The notes beneath the pieces are model-generated. The model had not been told where the DNA came from, searched no databases, and worked only from the letters and a program-made list of their open reading frames with translations. Source: Macrostomum hystrix (taxonomy: Eukaryota > Platyhelminthes > Macrostomidae). Taken from it: a stretch of DNA of 64,000 nucleotides. Positions 1 through 11,507 of the stretch are shown piece by piece (within the stretch, counting starts at the first letter, position 1; every line of letters starts with the position of its first letter). The stretch is from contig CATNEN010000026.1 of assembly GCA_950097015.1 (NCBI GenBank), forward strand, positions 186,001 to 250,000, in the 5' to 3' direction. The translations under genes were made by a program, and so were the position numbers.

Positions 1-1650
1 TTCTTCTTATCTACCATTGATCTGCCTCTCCTTATCTACCATTGATCTACTTCTCCTTATCTACCATTGATCTGCTTCTCCTTATCTACCATTGATCTAC
101 TTCTCCTTATCTACCATTGATCTACTTCTCCTTATCTACCATTGACCAGCTTCTCCTTATCTACCATTGATCAGCTTCTCCTTATCTACCATTGATCTGC
201 TTCTCCTTATCTACCATTGATCTGCTTCTCCTTATCTACCATTGATCTGCTTCTCCTTATCTACCATTGATCTGCTTCTCCTTATCTACCATTGATCTAC
301 TTCTCCTTATCTACCATTGATCTACTTCTCCTTATCTACCATTGATCTACTTCTCCTTATCTACCATTGATCTACTTCTCCTTATCTACCATTGATCTAC
401 TTCTCCTTATCTACCATTGATCTGCTTCTCCTTATCTACCATTGATCTGCTTCTCCTTATCTACCATTGATCTACTTCTCCTTATCTACCATTGATCTAC
501 TTCTCCTTATCTACCATTGACCAGCTTCTCCTTATCTACCATTGATCAGCTTCTCCTTATCTACCATTGATCTGCTTCTCCTTATCTACCATTGATCAGC
601 TTCTCCTTATCTACCATTGATCTACTTCTCCTTATCTACCATTGATCTACTTCTCCTTATCTACCATTGATCTACTTCTCCTTATCTACCATTGATCTAC
701 TTCTCCTTATCTACCATTGATCTACTTCTCCTTATCTACCATTGATCTGCTTCTCCTTATCTACCATTGATCTGCTTCTCCTTATCTACCATTGATCTAC
801 TTCTCCTTATCTACCATTGATCTACTTCTCCTTATCTACCATTGATCTGCTTCTCCTTATCTACCATTGATCAGCTTCTCCTTATCTACCATTGATCTAC
901 TTCTCCTTATCTACCATTGATCTGCTTCTCCTTATCTACCATTGATCAGCTTCTCCTTATCTACCATTGATCTACTTCTCCTTATCTACCATTGATCAGC
1001 TTCTCCTTGTCTACCATTGATCAGCTTCTCCTTATCTACCATTGATCTACTTCTCCTTATCTACCATTGATCTACTTCTCCTTATCTACCATAGATCAGC
1101 TTCTCCTTATCTACCATTGATCTACTTCTCCTTATCTACCATTGATCTGCTTCTCCTTATCTACCATTGATCTGCTTCTCCTTATCTACCATTGATCTAC
1201 TTCTCCTTATCTACCATTGATCTACTTCTCCTTATCTACCATTGATCTACTTCTCCTTATCTACCATTGATCAGCTTCTCCTTATCTACCATTGATCTAC
1301 TTCTCCTTATCTACCATTGATCTACTTCTCCTTATCTACCATTGATCTACTTCTCCTTATCTACCATTGATCTACTTCTCCTTATCTACCATTGATCTAC
1401 TTCTCCTTATCTACCATTGATCTACTTCTCCTTATCTACCATTGATCTGCTTCTCCTTATCTACCATTGATCAGCTTCTCCTTATCTACCATTGATCTAC
1501 TTCTCCTTATCTACCATTGATCTACTTCTCCTTATCTACCATTGATCAGCTTCTCCTTATCTACCATTGATCTACTTCTCCTTATCTACCATTGATCTAC
1601 TTCTCCTTATCTACCATTGATCAGCTTCTCCTTATCTACCATTGATCTGC
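1..1650. repeat. 25-bp minisatellite, about 66 copies
   Basis: A head-to-tail array of a 25-bp unit, ttctccttatctaccattga followed by five variable bases (tctac, tctgc, tcagc or ccagc). The 20-base core hardly changes, while the last five bases switch among a few variants. The array is already running at base 1, so its true length is unknown. It ends abruptly at about 1,650, where GC-rich exon-like sequence starts. Confidence 0.97.
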
Positions 1651-1654
1651 TTAC

Positions 1655-1945
1655 TTCTGGGATGCGCAGGTGCAATTCTGCCGGCACAGCCCGTCGTGCC
1701 GGTCACCGACGCAGCCGTCAACGCCGCCTCTCTTTCGCACTCGCTGCACTGGCTGTCCGCGTCGCTGCCAGATTCCAGCTCCGACGCTGACGATGCCGAC
1801 GATATCGACGATTTCGGTGTCGACGAAATATTAGACGAGGGCGGCGAGTTGAGGGCCGAAGCGCACGCCGAGCTCGCTTCGATGTCGCATTCAGGGCAGC
1901 CGCCTTCAGCGACTTCGGACTTTGCTACGGCAGGCAGTCTCAAGG
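1655..1945 (-). CDS. Candidate internal exon of an unrecognised minus-strand gene (orientation uncertain)
   Basis: This 290-bp GC-rich block is exon-like and stands between two minisatellites. On the minus strand it has an acceptor (…ctggaaag at about 1,946) and a good donor, GTAAGC at 1,649-1,654. It reads as a Ser/Cys/Glu-rich low-complexity stretch. Its entry phase (1) matches the exit phase of the exon ending at 3,951, so the two could belong to one transcript. The plus strand is also open: 1,670-1,962 would read from an acceptor to a TGA at 1,960-1,962 and give an acidic stretch (DDADDIDD) with GC-rich third positions. I cannot settle the strand. I recognise no family and the function is unknown. 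Confidence 0.35.
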
Positions 1946-1984
1946 CTTTCCAGAAAGATTGAAAACATTGGCATCTGCTTTTGT

Positions 1985-2565
1985 TTCGACTGTCTCACCC
2001 TCTGTCTCACCCTCTGTCTCTCCATCTCTATCTTCTGTCCCAACTTCTGTCTCTCCATCTCTATCTTCTGTCTCACCCTCTGTCTCTGCATCTCTATTTT
2101 CTGTCTCACGCTCTGTCTCTCCATCTCTATCTTCTGTCTCACCCTCTGTCTCTGCATCTCTATTTTCTGTCTCACGCTCTGTCTCTCCATCTCTATCTTC
2201 TGTCCCACCCTCTGTCTCTCCATCTCTATCTTCTGTCCCACCCTCTGTCTCTCCATCTCTATCTTCTGTCTCACCCTCTGTCTCTCCATCTCTATCTTGT
2301 CTCACGCTCTGTCTCTCCATCTCTATTTTCTGTCTCACGCTCTGTCTCTCCATCTCTATCTTCTGTCCCACCCTCTGTCTCTCCATCTCTATCTTTTATC
2401 TCACGCTCTGTCTCTCCATCTCTATCTTCTGTCCCACCCTCTGTCTCTCCATCTCTATCTTCTGTCCCACCCTCTGTCTCTCCATCTCTATCTTCTGTCC
2501 CACCCTCTGTCTCTCCATCTCTATCTTCTGTCCCACCCTCTGTCTCTCCTTCTGTTTCTAAATCT
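1985..2565. repeat. 33-bp minisatellite, about 17 copies
   Basis: Tandem array of a 33-bp pyrimidine-rich unit containing gtctctccatctctatcttc and then a ctg-tcccaccct or ctg-tctcacgct variant. Because 33 is a multiple of three and the unit has no stop codon, several frames stay open along the array on both strands. None of these frames looks like a gene. Confidence 0.96.
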
Positions 2566-2569
2566 CTCC

Positions 2570-2870
2570 CGTCATCAACAGAATAGTTCTCCCTCCTTTA
2601 ATGGGACAATGAGAATCTCTGCTAAAGTACACACTTGATTGAAGCTTCCTGAAAAGCAGCAATAATGCTAATGCTGAATAATAATATCAGCAAAAAATAT
2701 AGGCAATAACAAAAGAAGTGATGATATGAAGGCGTCAGTGAGACAGTTTTCCAATAAACGCTAACCGAGTCGTTCAGTTGACACCAGATCATTAATTTTA
2801 ATGAGCACTGGCAGCTCCCTTTTTTGCCCAACACAAACAGAGACTAATAATTCACAATCCACTCTGCTCA
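2570..2870. other. Unique spacer between minisatellites
   Basis: About 300 bp of AT-rich sequence with no convincing exon, promoter or repeat, separating the 33-bp array from the 20-bp array. Confidence 0.5.
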
Positions 2871-2874
2871 TCGC

Positions 2875-3945
2875 CACCGACTGTGCTCAACTCCCACCGA
2901 CTGTGTTCAACTCCCACCGACTGTGCTCATCTCCCACCGACTGTGCTTATCTCCCACCGACTGTGCTCAACTCCCACCGACTGTGCTCATCTCCCACCGA
3001 CTGTGCTCATCTCCCACCGACTGTGCTCATCTCCCACCGACTGTGCTCATCTCCCACCGACTGTGCTCAACTCCCACCGACTGTGCTCAACTCCCACCGA
3101 CTGTGCTCAACTCCCACCGACTGTGCTCAACTCCCACCGACTGTGCTCAACTCCCACCGACTGTGTTCAACTCCCACCGAATGTGCTATCTTACACCGAC
3201 TGTGCTCATCTTACATCGACTGTGCTCATCTCCCACCGACTGTGCTCAACTCCCACCGACTGTGTCCAACTCCCACCGACTGTGCTCAACTCCCACCGAC
3301 TGTGCTCAACTCCCACCGACTGTGTTCAACTCCCACCGACTGTGTTCAACTCCCACCGACTGTGCTCAACTCCCACCGACTGTGCTCAACTCCCACCGAC
3401 TGTGCTCAACTCCCACCGACTGTGCTCAACTCCCACCGACTGTGCTCAACTCCCACCGACTGTGCTCAACTCCCACCGACTGTGCTCAACTCCCACCGAC
3501 TGTGCTCAACTCCCACCGACTGTGCTCAACTCCCACCGACTGTGCTCAACTCCCAACGACTGTGCTCAACTCCCACCGACTGTGCTCAACTCCCACCGAC
3601 TGTGCTCAACTCCCACCGACTGTGCTCAACTCCCACCGACTGTGCTCAACTCCCACCGACTGTGTTCAACTCCCACCGACTGTGTTCAACTCCCACAGAC
3701 TGTGTTTAACTCCCACCGAATGTGCTATCTTACACCGACTGTGCTCATCTTACATCGGCTGTGCTCATCTCCCACCGACTGTGCTCATCTCCCACCGACT
3801 GTGCTTCTCATCTTTCACCGACTGTGCTTCTCATATTTCACCGACTGTGCTCAAAATCTCTCACCGACTGTGCTCATCTTTCACCAACTGTGCTCATCTC
3901 TCACCGACTGTGCTCAACTCCCATCAACCCACCTCAAAGCTCTCT
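2875..3945 (+). repeat. 20-bp minisatellite, first and most diverged array
   Basis: About 53 units of accgactgtgctcaactccc or accgactgtgctcatctccc. The caactccc variant dominates the middle of the array and catctccc its ends. A diverged block (atgtgctatcttacaccgac and neighbours) occurs twice, near 3,180 and 3,720, which points to duplication of a larger segment within the array. The unit has no stop codon in any frame of this strand, so the long Pro/Thr/Cys/His-rich frames seen here follow from the repeat. Confidence 0.96.
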
Positions 3946-3950
3946 CTCAC

Positions 3951-4324
3951 CGTTGCCTAGCAACTGCTCCGGCAGCAGGTACTGCGGACAGACCCTGACT
4001 GGCACGCGGCTGCAGAAGCCGTCCATCTCCAGGTGTCGACAAATCGATAGCTGCAGACTGTCCAGTGCGAACCACCGACCATTGCCCAGCTGAACCACTT
4101 GAAGCCTGGGATAACTGCCCACTCCGCAGAGCAGCTTCTGGGCATACTCGGTAAGATTAATCGAAGCCAACCGATGCTCACAAGCAAGCTTAGACCAATT
4201 GCTCACCTCGCCCAGGTAGCTTATCTCAGAGGGCCGCAGCAGCAGCAGAGTTTGAGGCTCTGCAGGTTTTTGGCGCAGCATTGCTTCAAAACACGGCTTG
4301 GAGAAAGCTGGAACTTTTCTCAGT
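3951..4324 (-). CDS. Internal exon of an unrecognised conserved-looking protein (copy A)
   Basis: A GC-rich minus-strand exon in AT-rich surroundings. It starts after an acceptor (…tcagcgcag at 4,325) and ends at a good donor, GTGAGA (3,945-3,950). The peptide runs LRKVPAFSKPCFEAMLR… and then LQVVQLGNGRWFALDSLQL…CRHLEMDGFCSRVPVRV. It looks like a folded domain, with alternating hydrophobic strands and a GRWFALD core that faintly recalls ParB/sulfiredoxin-like domains. I would not name it from that. The exon exits in phase 1, which fits the candidate exon at 1,655-1,945. The same exon recurs at 7,848-8,221. No upstream exon was found. Confidence 0.5.
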
Positions 4325-4344
4325 CTGCGCTGATTTCATGTTTT

Positions 4345-4755
4345 TGAATTCGTGCCAAGCTTCGCGCATTGGCTGGCTGAGAAATCCTTGACGGTGTATC
4401 CAATAGCCATCCAACCTGTACTCAACGTACTCGTACACACAATGCTGCGCTTTGAACTGCCCTAATACTCTTTCATGTAACTATACAAGCCGTACAAACA
4501 ACTTGTTTCTGTGTAACAGAATCTACCTGATTCCGATTAAACTCTCGTTCGGACTAAGTTAATCTGACACAGTTCAGATAATCCTAAATCCTTCATATTG
4601 TACACACTGCATCAGTTTCCAACCGGACTTGCCAATTAATACTAGTACGAGAGGGCTCAAACTTTCTTTTGATGTATCCTTCTCTGAGCACAATTCTTCT
4701 TTGAGAGCATTTCGCTGCCCGATCTCTGCTCATCTGACACATCTCTGCTCTCTGC
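4345..4755. other. Unique AT-rich stretch in copy A
   Basis: No exon with credible splice sites and no RNA gene recognised. Several polypyrimidine tracts are present. The corresponding stretch of copy B is at 8,242-8,652. Confidence 0.4.
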
Positions 4756-4759
4756 TCTC

Positions 4760-5105
4760 TGCTCACCGACTGTGCTCATCTCCCACCGACTGTACTCATC
4801 TCCCACCGACTGTGGTCATCTCCCACCGACTGTGCTCATCTCCCACCGACTGTGCTCATCTCCCACCGACTGTGCTCATCTCCCACCGACTGTGCTCATC
4901 TCCCACCGACTGTGCTCATCTCCCACCGACTGTGCTCATCTCCCACCGACTGTGCTCATCTCCCACCGACTGTGCTCATCTCCCACCGACTGTGCTCATC
5001 TCCCACCGACTGTGCTCATCTCCCACCGACTGTGCTCATCTCCCACCGACTGTGCTCATCTCCCACCGACTGTGCTCATCTCCCACCGACTGTACTCATT
5101 TCCCA
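4760..5105 (+). repeat. 20-bp minisatellite, forward orientation (copy A)
   Basis: About 17 homogeneous units of accgactgtgctcatctccc in the same orientation as the array at 2,875-3,945. Copy B of the duplication has one unit more (8,657-9,022). Confidence 0.97.
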
Positions 5106-5567
5106 ACGACTGCTCATCTCTCATTGCCTGTGCTCATATCTCACTTACAAGTATTTTTATGTCTGCGTCATCGTCTCTGGTTGATATAAGTCTTCGTAAA
5201 TACGACAATGTGTCAATTTCCAAAAAACAAACCGCGTCTTCACTAGAGCATTGGCTTGTTGCCTGTGATGGAGCATATATGGCTAGCACAGCGCTGCTCG
5301 CTGCTGATTAATTGAATTATTCGCGAGAAGAAGCAAAGAATTATTCATATAATTAGCATTGCCTGAGTAGAAATATCTGATTCAGTTGCTAATGGACTAG
5401 ATGAAGGAAACTTTCATGATTGAATTATGTATTGCTGCCATACCCTTTGAATTTCTAATTAACTGCCGACTTCCAGAAAACACATTAGGAGAAGCAGCTG
5501 GACACACTTCTCGATACCTGTAAGGCTTAGTGTAGCTGTTACAGGAGATAAGCAGTCTGTTGGTGAT

Positions 5568-6458
5568 GAGCACAGCCGGTGGGAGATGAGCACAGTCGGT
5601 GAGGAATGAGCACAGTCGGTGAGGAATGAGCACAGTCGGTGAGAGATGAGCACAGTCGGTGGGGAATGAGCACAGTCCGTGAGAGATGAGCACAGTCGGT
5701 GAGAGATGAGCACAGTCGGTTAGAGATGAGCACAGTCGGTGGGGAATGAGCACAGTCCGTGAGAGATGAGCACAGTCCGTGAGAGATGAGCACAGTCGGT
5801 GGGAATGAGCACAGTCCGTGAGAGATGAGCACAGTCGGTTGGTAATGAGCACCGTCGGTGGGGAATGAGCACAGTCCGTGAGAGATGAGCACAGTCGGTG
5901 AGAGATGAGCACAGTCGGTGAGAGATGAGCACAGTCGGTGGGAGATGAGCACAGTCGGTGAGAGATGATCACAGTCGGTGAGAGATGAGCACAGTCGGTG
6001 AGAGATGAGCACAGTCGGTGAGAGATGAGCACAGTCGGTGAGAGATGATCACAGTCGGTGAGAGATGAGCACAGTCGGTGAGAGATGAGCACAGTCGGTG
6101 GGGAATGAGCACAGTCGGTGAGAGATGATCACAGTCGGTGAGAGATGAGCACAGTCGGTGGGGAATGAGCACCTGTAGTCGGTGAGAGATGAGCACAGTC
6201 GGTGAGAGATGAGCACAGTCGGTGAGAGATGAGCACAGTCGGTGGGGAATGAGCACCTGTAGTCGGTGAGAGATGAGCACAGTCGGTGAGAGATGAGCAC
6301 AGTCGGTGAGAGATGAGCACAGTCGGTGAGAGATGAGCACAGTCGGTGGGGATTGAGCACAGTCCGTGAGAGATGAGCACAGTCGCTGGGGAATGAGCAC
6401 AGTCCGTGAGAGATGAGCACAGTCGGTGGGGAATGAGCACAGTCCGTGAGAGATGAGC
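5568..6458 (-). repeat. 20-bp minisatellite, inverted orientation (copy A)
   Basis: About 44 units of the same 20-mer as its reverse complement (gatgagcacagtcggtgaga and ggga/gggg variants). Two units carry an identical insertion, cctgtagtcggt, near 6,170 and 6,250. With the forward array 460 bp to the left this forms a very large inverted repeat. Confidence 0.97.
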
Positions 6459-6464
6459 AGGGCA

Positions 6465-7585
6465 CACAAAAAGGTAATCGTATAGCTTCGTGCTAGAATC
6501 CTACTTGTACCTTAGAAAGTCAATCTAGAGAAAGTGTGTAGGCTGAATATCAGCTAGTATTGCTAGTTGCAAATCTATATTTTTAGCGTCAAGTTGACTA
6601 AAGACTGAAGTCAGTATTTATAGGCCCCGCATCCGACTGTCGAAAAAATCTTGAAATATAAAAAATAAGAAAACTAAGACAGATGAAATCAAACAATTGA
6701 AATTATTTAAGATTTCTAAGCGTCCTGTCAGCAAATGTATTGATAGAACAGTTGGAGTTCTTAACTCTTGCTTGTCACTGGAGATTGAGAAGGATAGATT
6801 TTGAGATGTTCCGCTGCAGTTCTGTCAATTAAAACAAATCTAATCCATAACAGAAATCAGTTAACAATATCAATATTGACTATTGGGATCTGGGAAGGCA
6901 AGCAAAAATGTTGGTTAGGAGTTTTTTATCGGCACTGCAGAAGTCTTTAAAAAGCAGAAACGAAAGAAAAAATGTTATTAAAAACTATCGTGGTTATGTA
7001 GAGTTGCCGAAATTGATTCCATTCCCAAATCTCGCGTCTCTATCTAGACTCGCAGAGGGAGAAAGCGTTCCAGATCTGGGATTTATGAACGAGCAGAGAG
7101 GAAATGAATGGTTGAGGCCCGATTTAGTGTTTCAAATATCTGCTTCTAGCGAAAGTTATTACGAACCGAAATTAAACGGCTGTCCTCTCCGAGTGAAACT
7201 GGGCTCTCCTCACCCTCTGGCGGAAAAATGGGCAGAAAAAATGAAAGGAAGAAAGAAAATTGGGACTAGAAAATCAGGTGCGAGTGCACACCTGCTTTCT
7301 TATTATACTTCGCGTCTGAACGCATTTCTAGCCTCTGCTTGGTGTACTTCTATATCGGCTTAGTTTAACAAAAATCGACAAATAGTTTTCATTGCTTTCA
7401 CTTTAGAATCCAATTAAAACAATTTTGATTTAGACGTTTTAGTGGGAAGAAAAAAGCAGCGAGGAGGAGGTTAGAAACGAGCCACTTTTGAGTCAGGTCA
7501 ACTGTCTAAAAACTGGGGAGGCGGCAGATAGCTTGTGAGAGTGCGGCGAGGCGGCAGGGAGGAGGCAGGCAGGAACTTCCACCTT
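6465..7585. other. Unique AT-rich sequence with one unsupported ORF (6,908-7,363)
   Basis: This stretch lies outside the arrays. It contains an open frame of 151 codons at 6,908-7,363 on the plus strand, repeated identically at 10,826-11,281. The frame has AT-rich codon use unlike the real exons here, no recognisable domain and no splice or promoter context. In copy B it lies opposite what is probably the 3' non-coding part of the myosin gene. I regard it as non-coding or at most hypothetical. Confidence 0.3.
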
Positions 7586-7589
7586 CTCT

Positions 7590-7607
7590 TCAGATGTCGT
7601 CGAAAAA
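7590..7607 (-). pseudogene. Duplicate of the probable last myosin exon (copy A)
   Basis: Same polypyrimidine tract and acceptor, and same five codons plus TGA, as the proposed final myosin exon at 11,508-11,525. It lies 3,918 bp farther downstream on the minus strand. It could be an alternative 3' end or simply a duplicated remnant. Confidence 0.4.
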
Positions 7608-7662
7608 CTGAAATAGGAAAATCGTGCATTTCTTGGAAAAATTTCTTCGAAAAAACTGTGCT

Positions 7663-7830
7663 CATCTCTCACAGACTGTGCTCATCTCCCACCGACTGTG
7701 CTTCTCATCTTTCACCGACTGTGCTTCTCATATTTCACCGACTGTGCTCAAAATCTCTCACCGACTGTGCTCATCTTTCACCAACTGTGCTCATCTCTCA
7801 CCGACTGTGCTCAACTCCCATCAACCCACC
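7663..7830 (+). repeat. 20-bp minisatellite at the duplication junction
   Basis: A short diverged run of the 20-mer, including units with inserted ttctcatctttc/ttctcatatttc. It marks the junction between copy A and copy B and is shared with the end of the array at 3,780-3,930. Confidence 0.9.
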
Positions 7831-7847
7831 TCAAAGCTCTCTCTCAC

Positions 7848-8221
7848 CGTTGCCTAGCAACTGCTCCGGCAGCAGGTACTGCGGACAGACCCTGACTGGC
7901 ACGCGGCTGCAGAAGCCGTCCATCTCCAGGTGTCGACAAATCGATAGCTGCAGACTGTCCAGTGCGAACCACCGACCATTGCCCAGCTGAACCACTTGAA
8001 GCCTGGGATAACTGCCCACTCCGCAGAGCAGCTTCTGGGCATACTCGGTAAGATTAATCGAAGCCAACCGATGCTCACAAGCAAGCTTAGACCAATTGCT
8101 CACCTCGCCCAGGTAGCTTATCTCAGAGGGCCGCAGCAGCAGCAGAGTTTGAGGCTCTGCAGGTTTTTGGCGCAGCATTGCTTCAAAACACGGCTTGGAG
8201 AAAGCTGGAACTTTTCTCAGT
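7848..8221 (-). CDS. Internal exon of an unrecognised protein (copy B)
   Basis: Identical to the exon at 3,951-4,324, with the same acceptor and the same GTGAGA donor. Two consecutive copies in one transcript would enter in phase 2 and exit in phase 1, so they could not be spliced to each other without a shift. At most one copy is likely to be used. Function unknown. Confidence 0.45.
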
Positions 8222-8656
8222 CTGCGCTGATTTCATGTTTTTGAATTCGTGCCAAGCTTCGCGCATTGGCTGGCTGAGAAATCCTTGACGGTGTATCCAA
8301 TAGCCATCCAACCTGTACTCAACGTACTCGTACACACAATGCTGCGCTTTGAACTGCCCTAATACTCTTTCATGTAACTATACAAGCCGTACAAACAACT
8401 TGTTTCTGTGTAACAGAATCTACCTGATTCCGATTAAACTCTCGTTCGGACTAAGTTAATCTGACACAGTTCAGATAATCCTAAATCCTTCATATTGTAC
8501 ACACTGCATCAGTTTCCAACCGGACTTGCCAATTAATACTAGTACGAGAGGGCTCAAACTTTCTTTTGATGTATCCTTCTCTGAGCACAATTCTTCTTTG
8601 AGAGCATTTCGCTGCCCGATCTCTGCTCATCTGACACATCTCTGCTCTCTGCTCTC

Positions 8657-9022
8657 TGCTCACCGACTGTGCTCATCTCCCACCGACTGTACTCATCTCC
8701 CACCGACTGTGGTCATCTCCCACCGACTGTGCTCATCTCCCACCGACTGTGCTCATCTCCCACCGACTGTGCTCATCTCCCACCGACTGTGCTCATCTCC
8801 CACCGACTGTGCTCATCTCCCACCGACTGTGCTCATCTCCCACCGACTGTGCTCATCTCCCACCGACTGTGCTCATCTCCCACCGACTGTGCTCATCTCC
8901 CACCGACTGTGCTCATCTCCCACCGACTGTGCTCATCTCCCACCGACTGTGCTCATCTCCCACCGACTGTGCTCATCTCCCACCGACTGTGCTCATCTCC
9001 CACCGACTGTACTCATTTCCCA
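8657..9022 (+). repeat. 20-bp minisatellite, forward orientation (copy B)
   Basis: Duplicate of 4,760-5,105 with one additional 20-bp unit. Confidence 0.97.
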
Positions 9023-9484
9023 ACGACTGCTCATCTCTCATTGCCTGTGCTCATATCTCACTTACAAGTATTTTTATGTCTGCGTCATCGTCTCTGGTTG
9101 ATATAAGTCTTCGTAAATACGACAATGTGTCAATTTCCAAAAAACAAACCGCGTCTTCACTAGAGCATTGGCTTGTTGCCTGTGATGGAGCATATATGGC
9201 TAGCACAGCGCTGCTCGCTGCTGATTAATTGAATTATTCGCGAGAAGAAGCAAAGAATTATTCATATAATTAGCATTGCCTGAGTAGAAATATCTGATTC
9301 AGTTGCTAATGGACTAGATGAAGGAAACTTTCATGATTGAATTATGTATTGCTGCCATACCCTTTGAATTTCTAATTAACTGCCGACTTCCAGAAAACAC
9401 ATTAGGAGAAGCAGCTGGACACACTTCTCGATACCTGTAAGGCTTAGTGTAGCTGTTACAGGAGATAAGCAGTCTGTTGGTGAT

Positions 9485-10376
9485 GAGCACAGCCGGTGGG
9501 AGATGAGCACAGTCGGTGAGGAATGAGCACAGTCGGTGAGGAATGAGCACAGTCGGTGAGAGATGAGCACAGTCGGTGGGGAATGAGCACAGTCCGTGAG
9601 AGATGAGCACAGTCGGTGAGAGATGAGCACAGTCGGTTAGAGATGAGCACAGTCGGTGGGGAATGAGCACAGTCCGTGAGAGATGAGCACAGTCCGTGAG
9701 AGATGAGCACAGTCGGTGGGGAATGAGCACAGTCCGTGAGAGATGAGCACAGTCGGTTGGTAATGAGCACCGTCGGTGGGGAATGAGCACAGTCCGTGAG
9801 AGATGAGCACAGTCGGTGAGAGATGAGCACAGTCGGTGAGAGATGAGCACAGTCGGTGGGAGATGAGCACAGTCGGTGAGAGATGATCACAGTCGGTGAG
9901 AGATGAGCACAGTCGGTGAGAGATGAGCACAGTCGGTGAGAGATGAGCACAGTCGGTGAGAGATGATCACAGTCGGTGAGAGATGAGCACAGTCGGTGAG
10001 AGATGAGCACAGTCGGTGGGGAATGAGCACAGTCGGTGAGAGATGATCACAGTCGGTGAGAGATGAGCACAGTCGGTGGGGAATGAGCACCTGTAGTCGG
10101 TGAGAGATGAGCACAGTCGGTGAGAGATGAGCACAGTCGGTGAGAGATGAGCACAGTCGGTGGGGAATGAGCACCTGTAGTCGGTGAGAGATGAGCACAG
10201 TCGGTGAGAGATGAGCACAGTCGGTGAGAGATGAGCACAGTCGGTGAGAGATGAGCACAGTCGGTGGGGATTGAGCACAGTCCGTGAGAGATGAGCACAG
10301 TCGCTGGGGAATGAGCACAGTCCGTGAGAGATGAGCACAGTCGGTGGGGAATGAGCACAGTCCGTGAGAGATGAGC
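9485..10376 (-). repeat. 20-bp minisatellite, inverted orientation (copy B)
   Basis: Duplicate of 5,568-6,458, one base longer because of a gggg/ggg difference in one unit. Confidence 0.97.
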
Positions 10377-11507
10377 AGGGCACACAAAAAGGTAATCGTA
10401 TAGCTTCGTGCTAGAATCCTACTTGTACCTTAGAAAGTCAATCTAGAGAAAGTGTGTAGGCTGAATATCAGCTAGTATTGCTAGTTGCAAATCTATATTT
10501 TTAGCGTCAAGTTGACTAAAGACTGAAGTCAGTATTTATAGGCCCCGCATCCGACTGTCGAAAAAATCTTGAAATATAAAAAATAAGAAAACTAAGACAG
10601 ATGAAATCAAACAATTGAAATTATTTAAGATTTCTAAGCGTCCTGTCAGCAAATGTATTGATAGAACAGTTGGAGTTCTTAACTCTTGCTTGTCACTGGA
10701 GATTGAGAAGGATAGATTTTGAGATGTTCCGCTGCAGTTCTGTCAATTAAAACAAATCTAATCCATAACAGAAATCAGTTAACAATATCAATATTGACTA
10801 TTGGGATCTGGGAAGGCAAGCAAAAATGTTGGTTAGGAGTTTTTTATCGGCACTGCAGAAGTCTTTAAAAAGCAGAAACGAAAGAAAAAATGTTATTAAA
10901 AACTATCGTGGTTATGTAGAGTTGCCGAAATTGATTCCATTCCCAAATCTCGCGTCTCTATCTAGACTCGCAGAGGGAGAAAGCGTTCCAGATCTGGGAT
11001 TTATGAACGAGCAGAGAGGAAATGAATGGTTGAGGCCCGATTTAGTGTTTCAAATATCTGCTTCTAGCGAAAGTTATTACGAACCGAAATTAAACGGCTG
11101 TCCTCTCCGAGTGAAACTGGGCTCTCCTCACCCTCTGGCGGAAAAATGGGCAGAAAAAATGAAAGGAAGAAAGAAAATTGGGACTAGAAAATCAGGTGCG
11201 AGTGCACACCTGCTTTCTTATTATACTTCGCGTCTGAACGCATTTCTAGCCTCTGCTTGGTGTACTTCTATATCGGCTTAGTTTAACAAAAATCGACAAA
11301 TAGTTTTCATTGCTTTCACTTTAGAATCCAATTAAAACAATTTTGATTTAGACGTTTTAGTGGGAAGAAAAAAGCAGCGAGGAGGAGGTTAGAAACGAGC
11401 CACTTTTGAGTCAGGTCAACTGTCTAAAAACTGGGGAGGCGGCAGATAGCTTGTGAGAGTGCGGCGAGGCGGCAGGGAGGAGGCAGGCAGGAACTTCCAC
11501 CTTCTCT

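Larger units (their letters stand above)
3780..7700. repeat. 3.9-kb tandem segmental duplication, copy A
   Basis: Direct repeat partner of 7,677-11,618. The sequences look base-for-base the same by eye. The only differences I found are one extra 20-bp unit in copy B (offset changes from 3,897 to 3,917 near 5,090) and one extra G in copy B (offset then 3,918, near 5,808). Both boundaries fall inside the 20-bp minisatellite. That is what unequal exchange between two arrays would give. It holds an exon (3,951-4,324), two oppositely oriented minisatellite arrays and a second copy of the probable last myosin exon (about 7,590-7,607). Confidence 0.93.

Noticed and set aside
1-1650. CRISPR-like array
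   Set aside because: The variation is limited to a few bases at the unit edge. There are no unique spacers, and the context is a eukaryotic genome.
4640-4660. agtacgagagg resembles the sarcin-ricin loop of large-subunit rRNA (also at 8,538-8,556)
   Set aside because: Only about eleven bases match. The flanking sequence does not resemble the 3' end of 28S rRNA, so it is a chance match.
6908-7363. 151-codon ORF, identical second copy at 10,826-11,281
   Set aside because: Identity follows from the segmental duplication and says nothing about selection. Codon use is AT-rich, there is no domain, and it lies opposite probable myosin 3' non-coding sequence.
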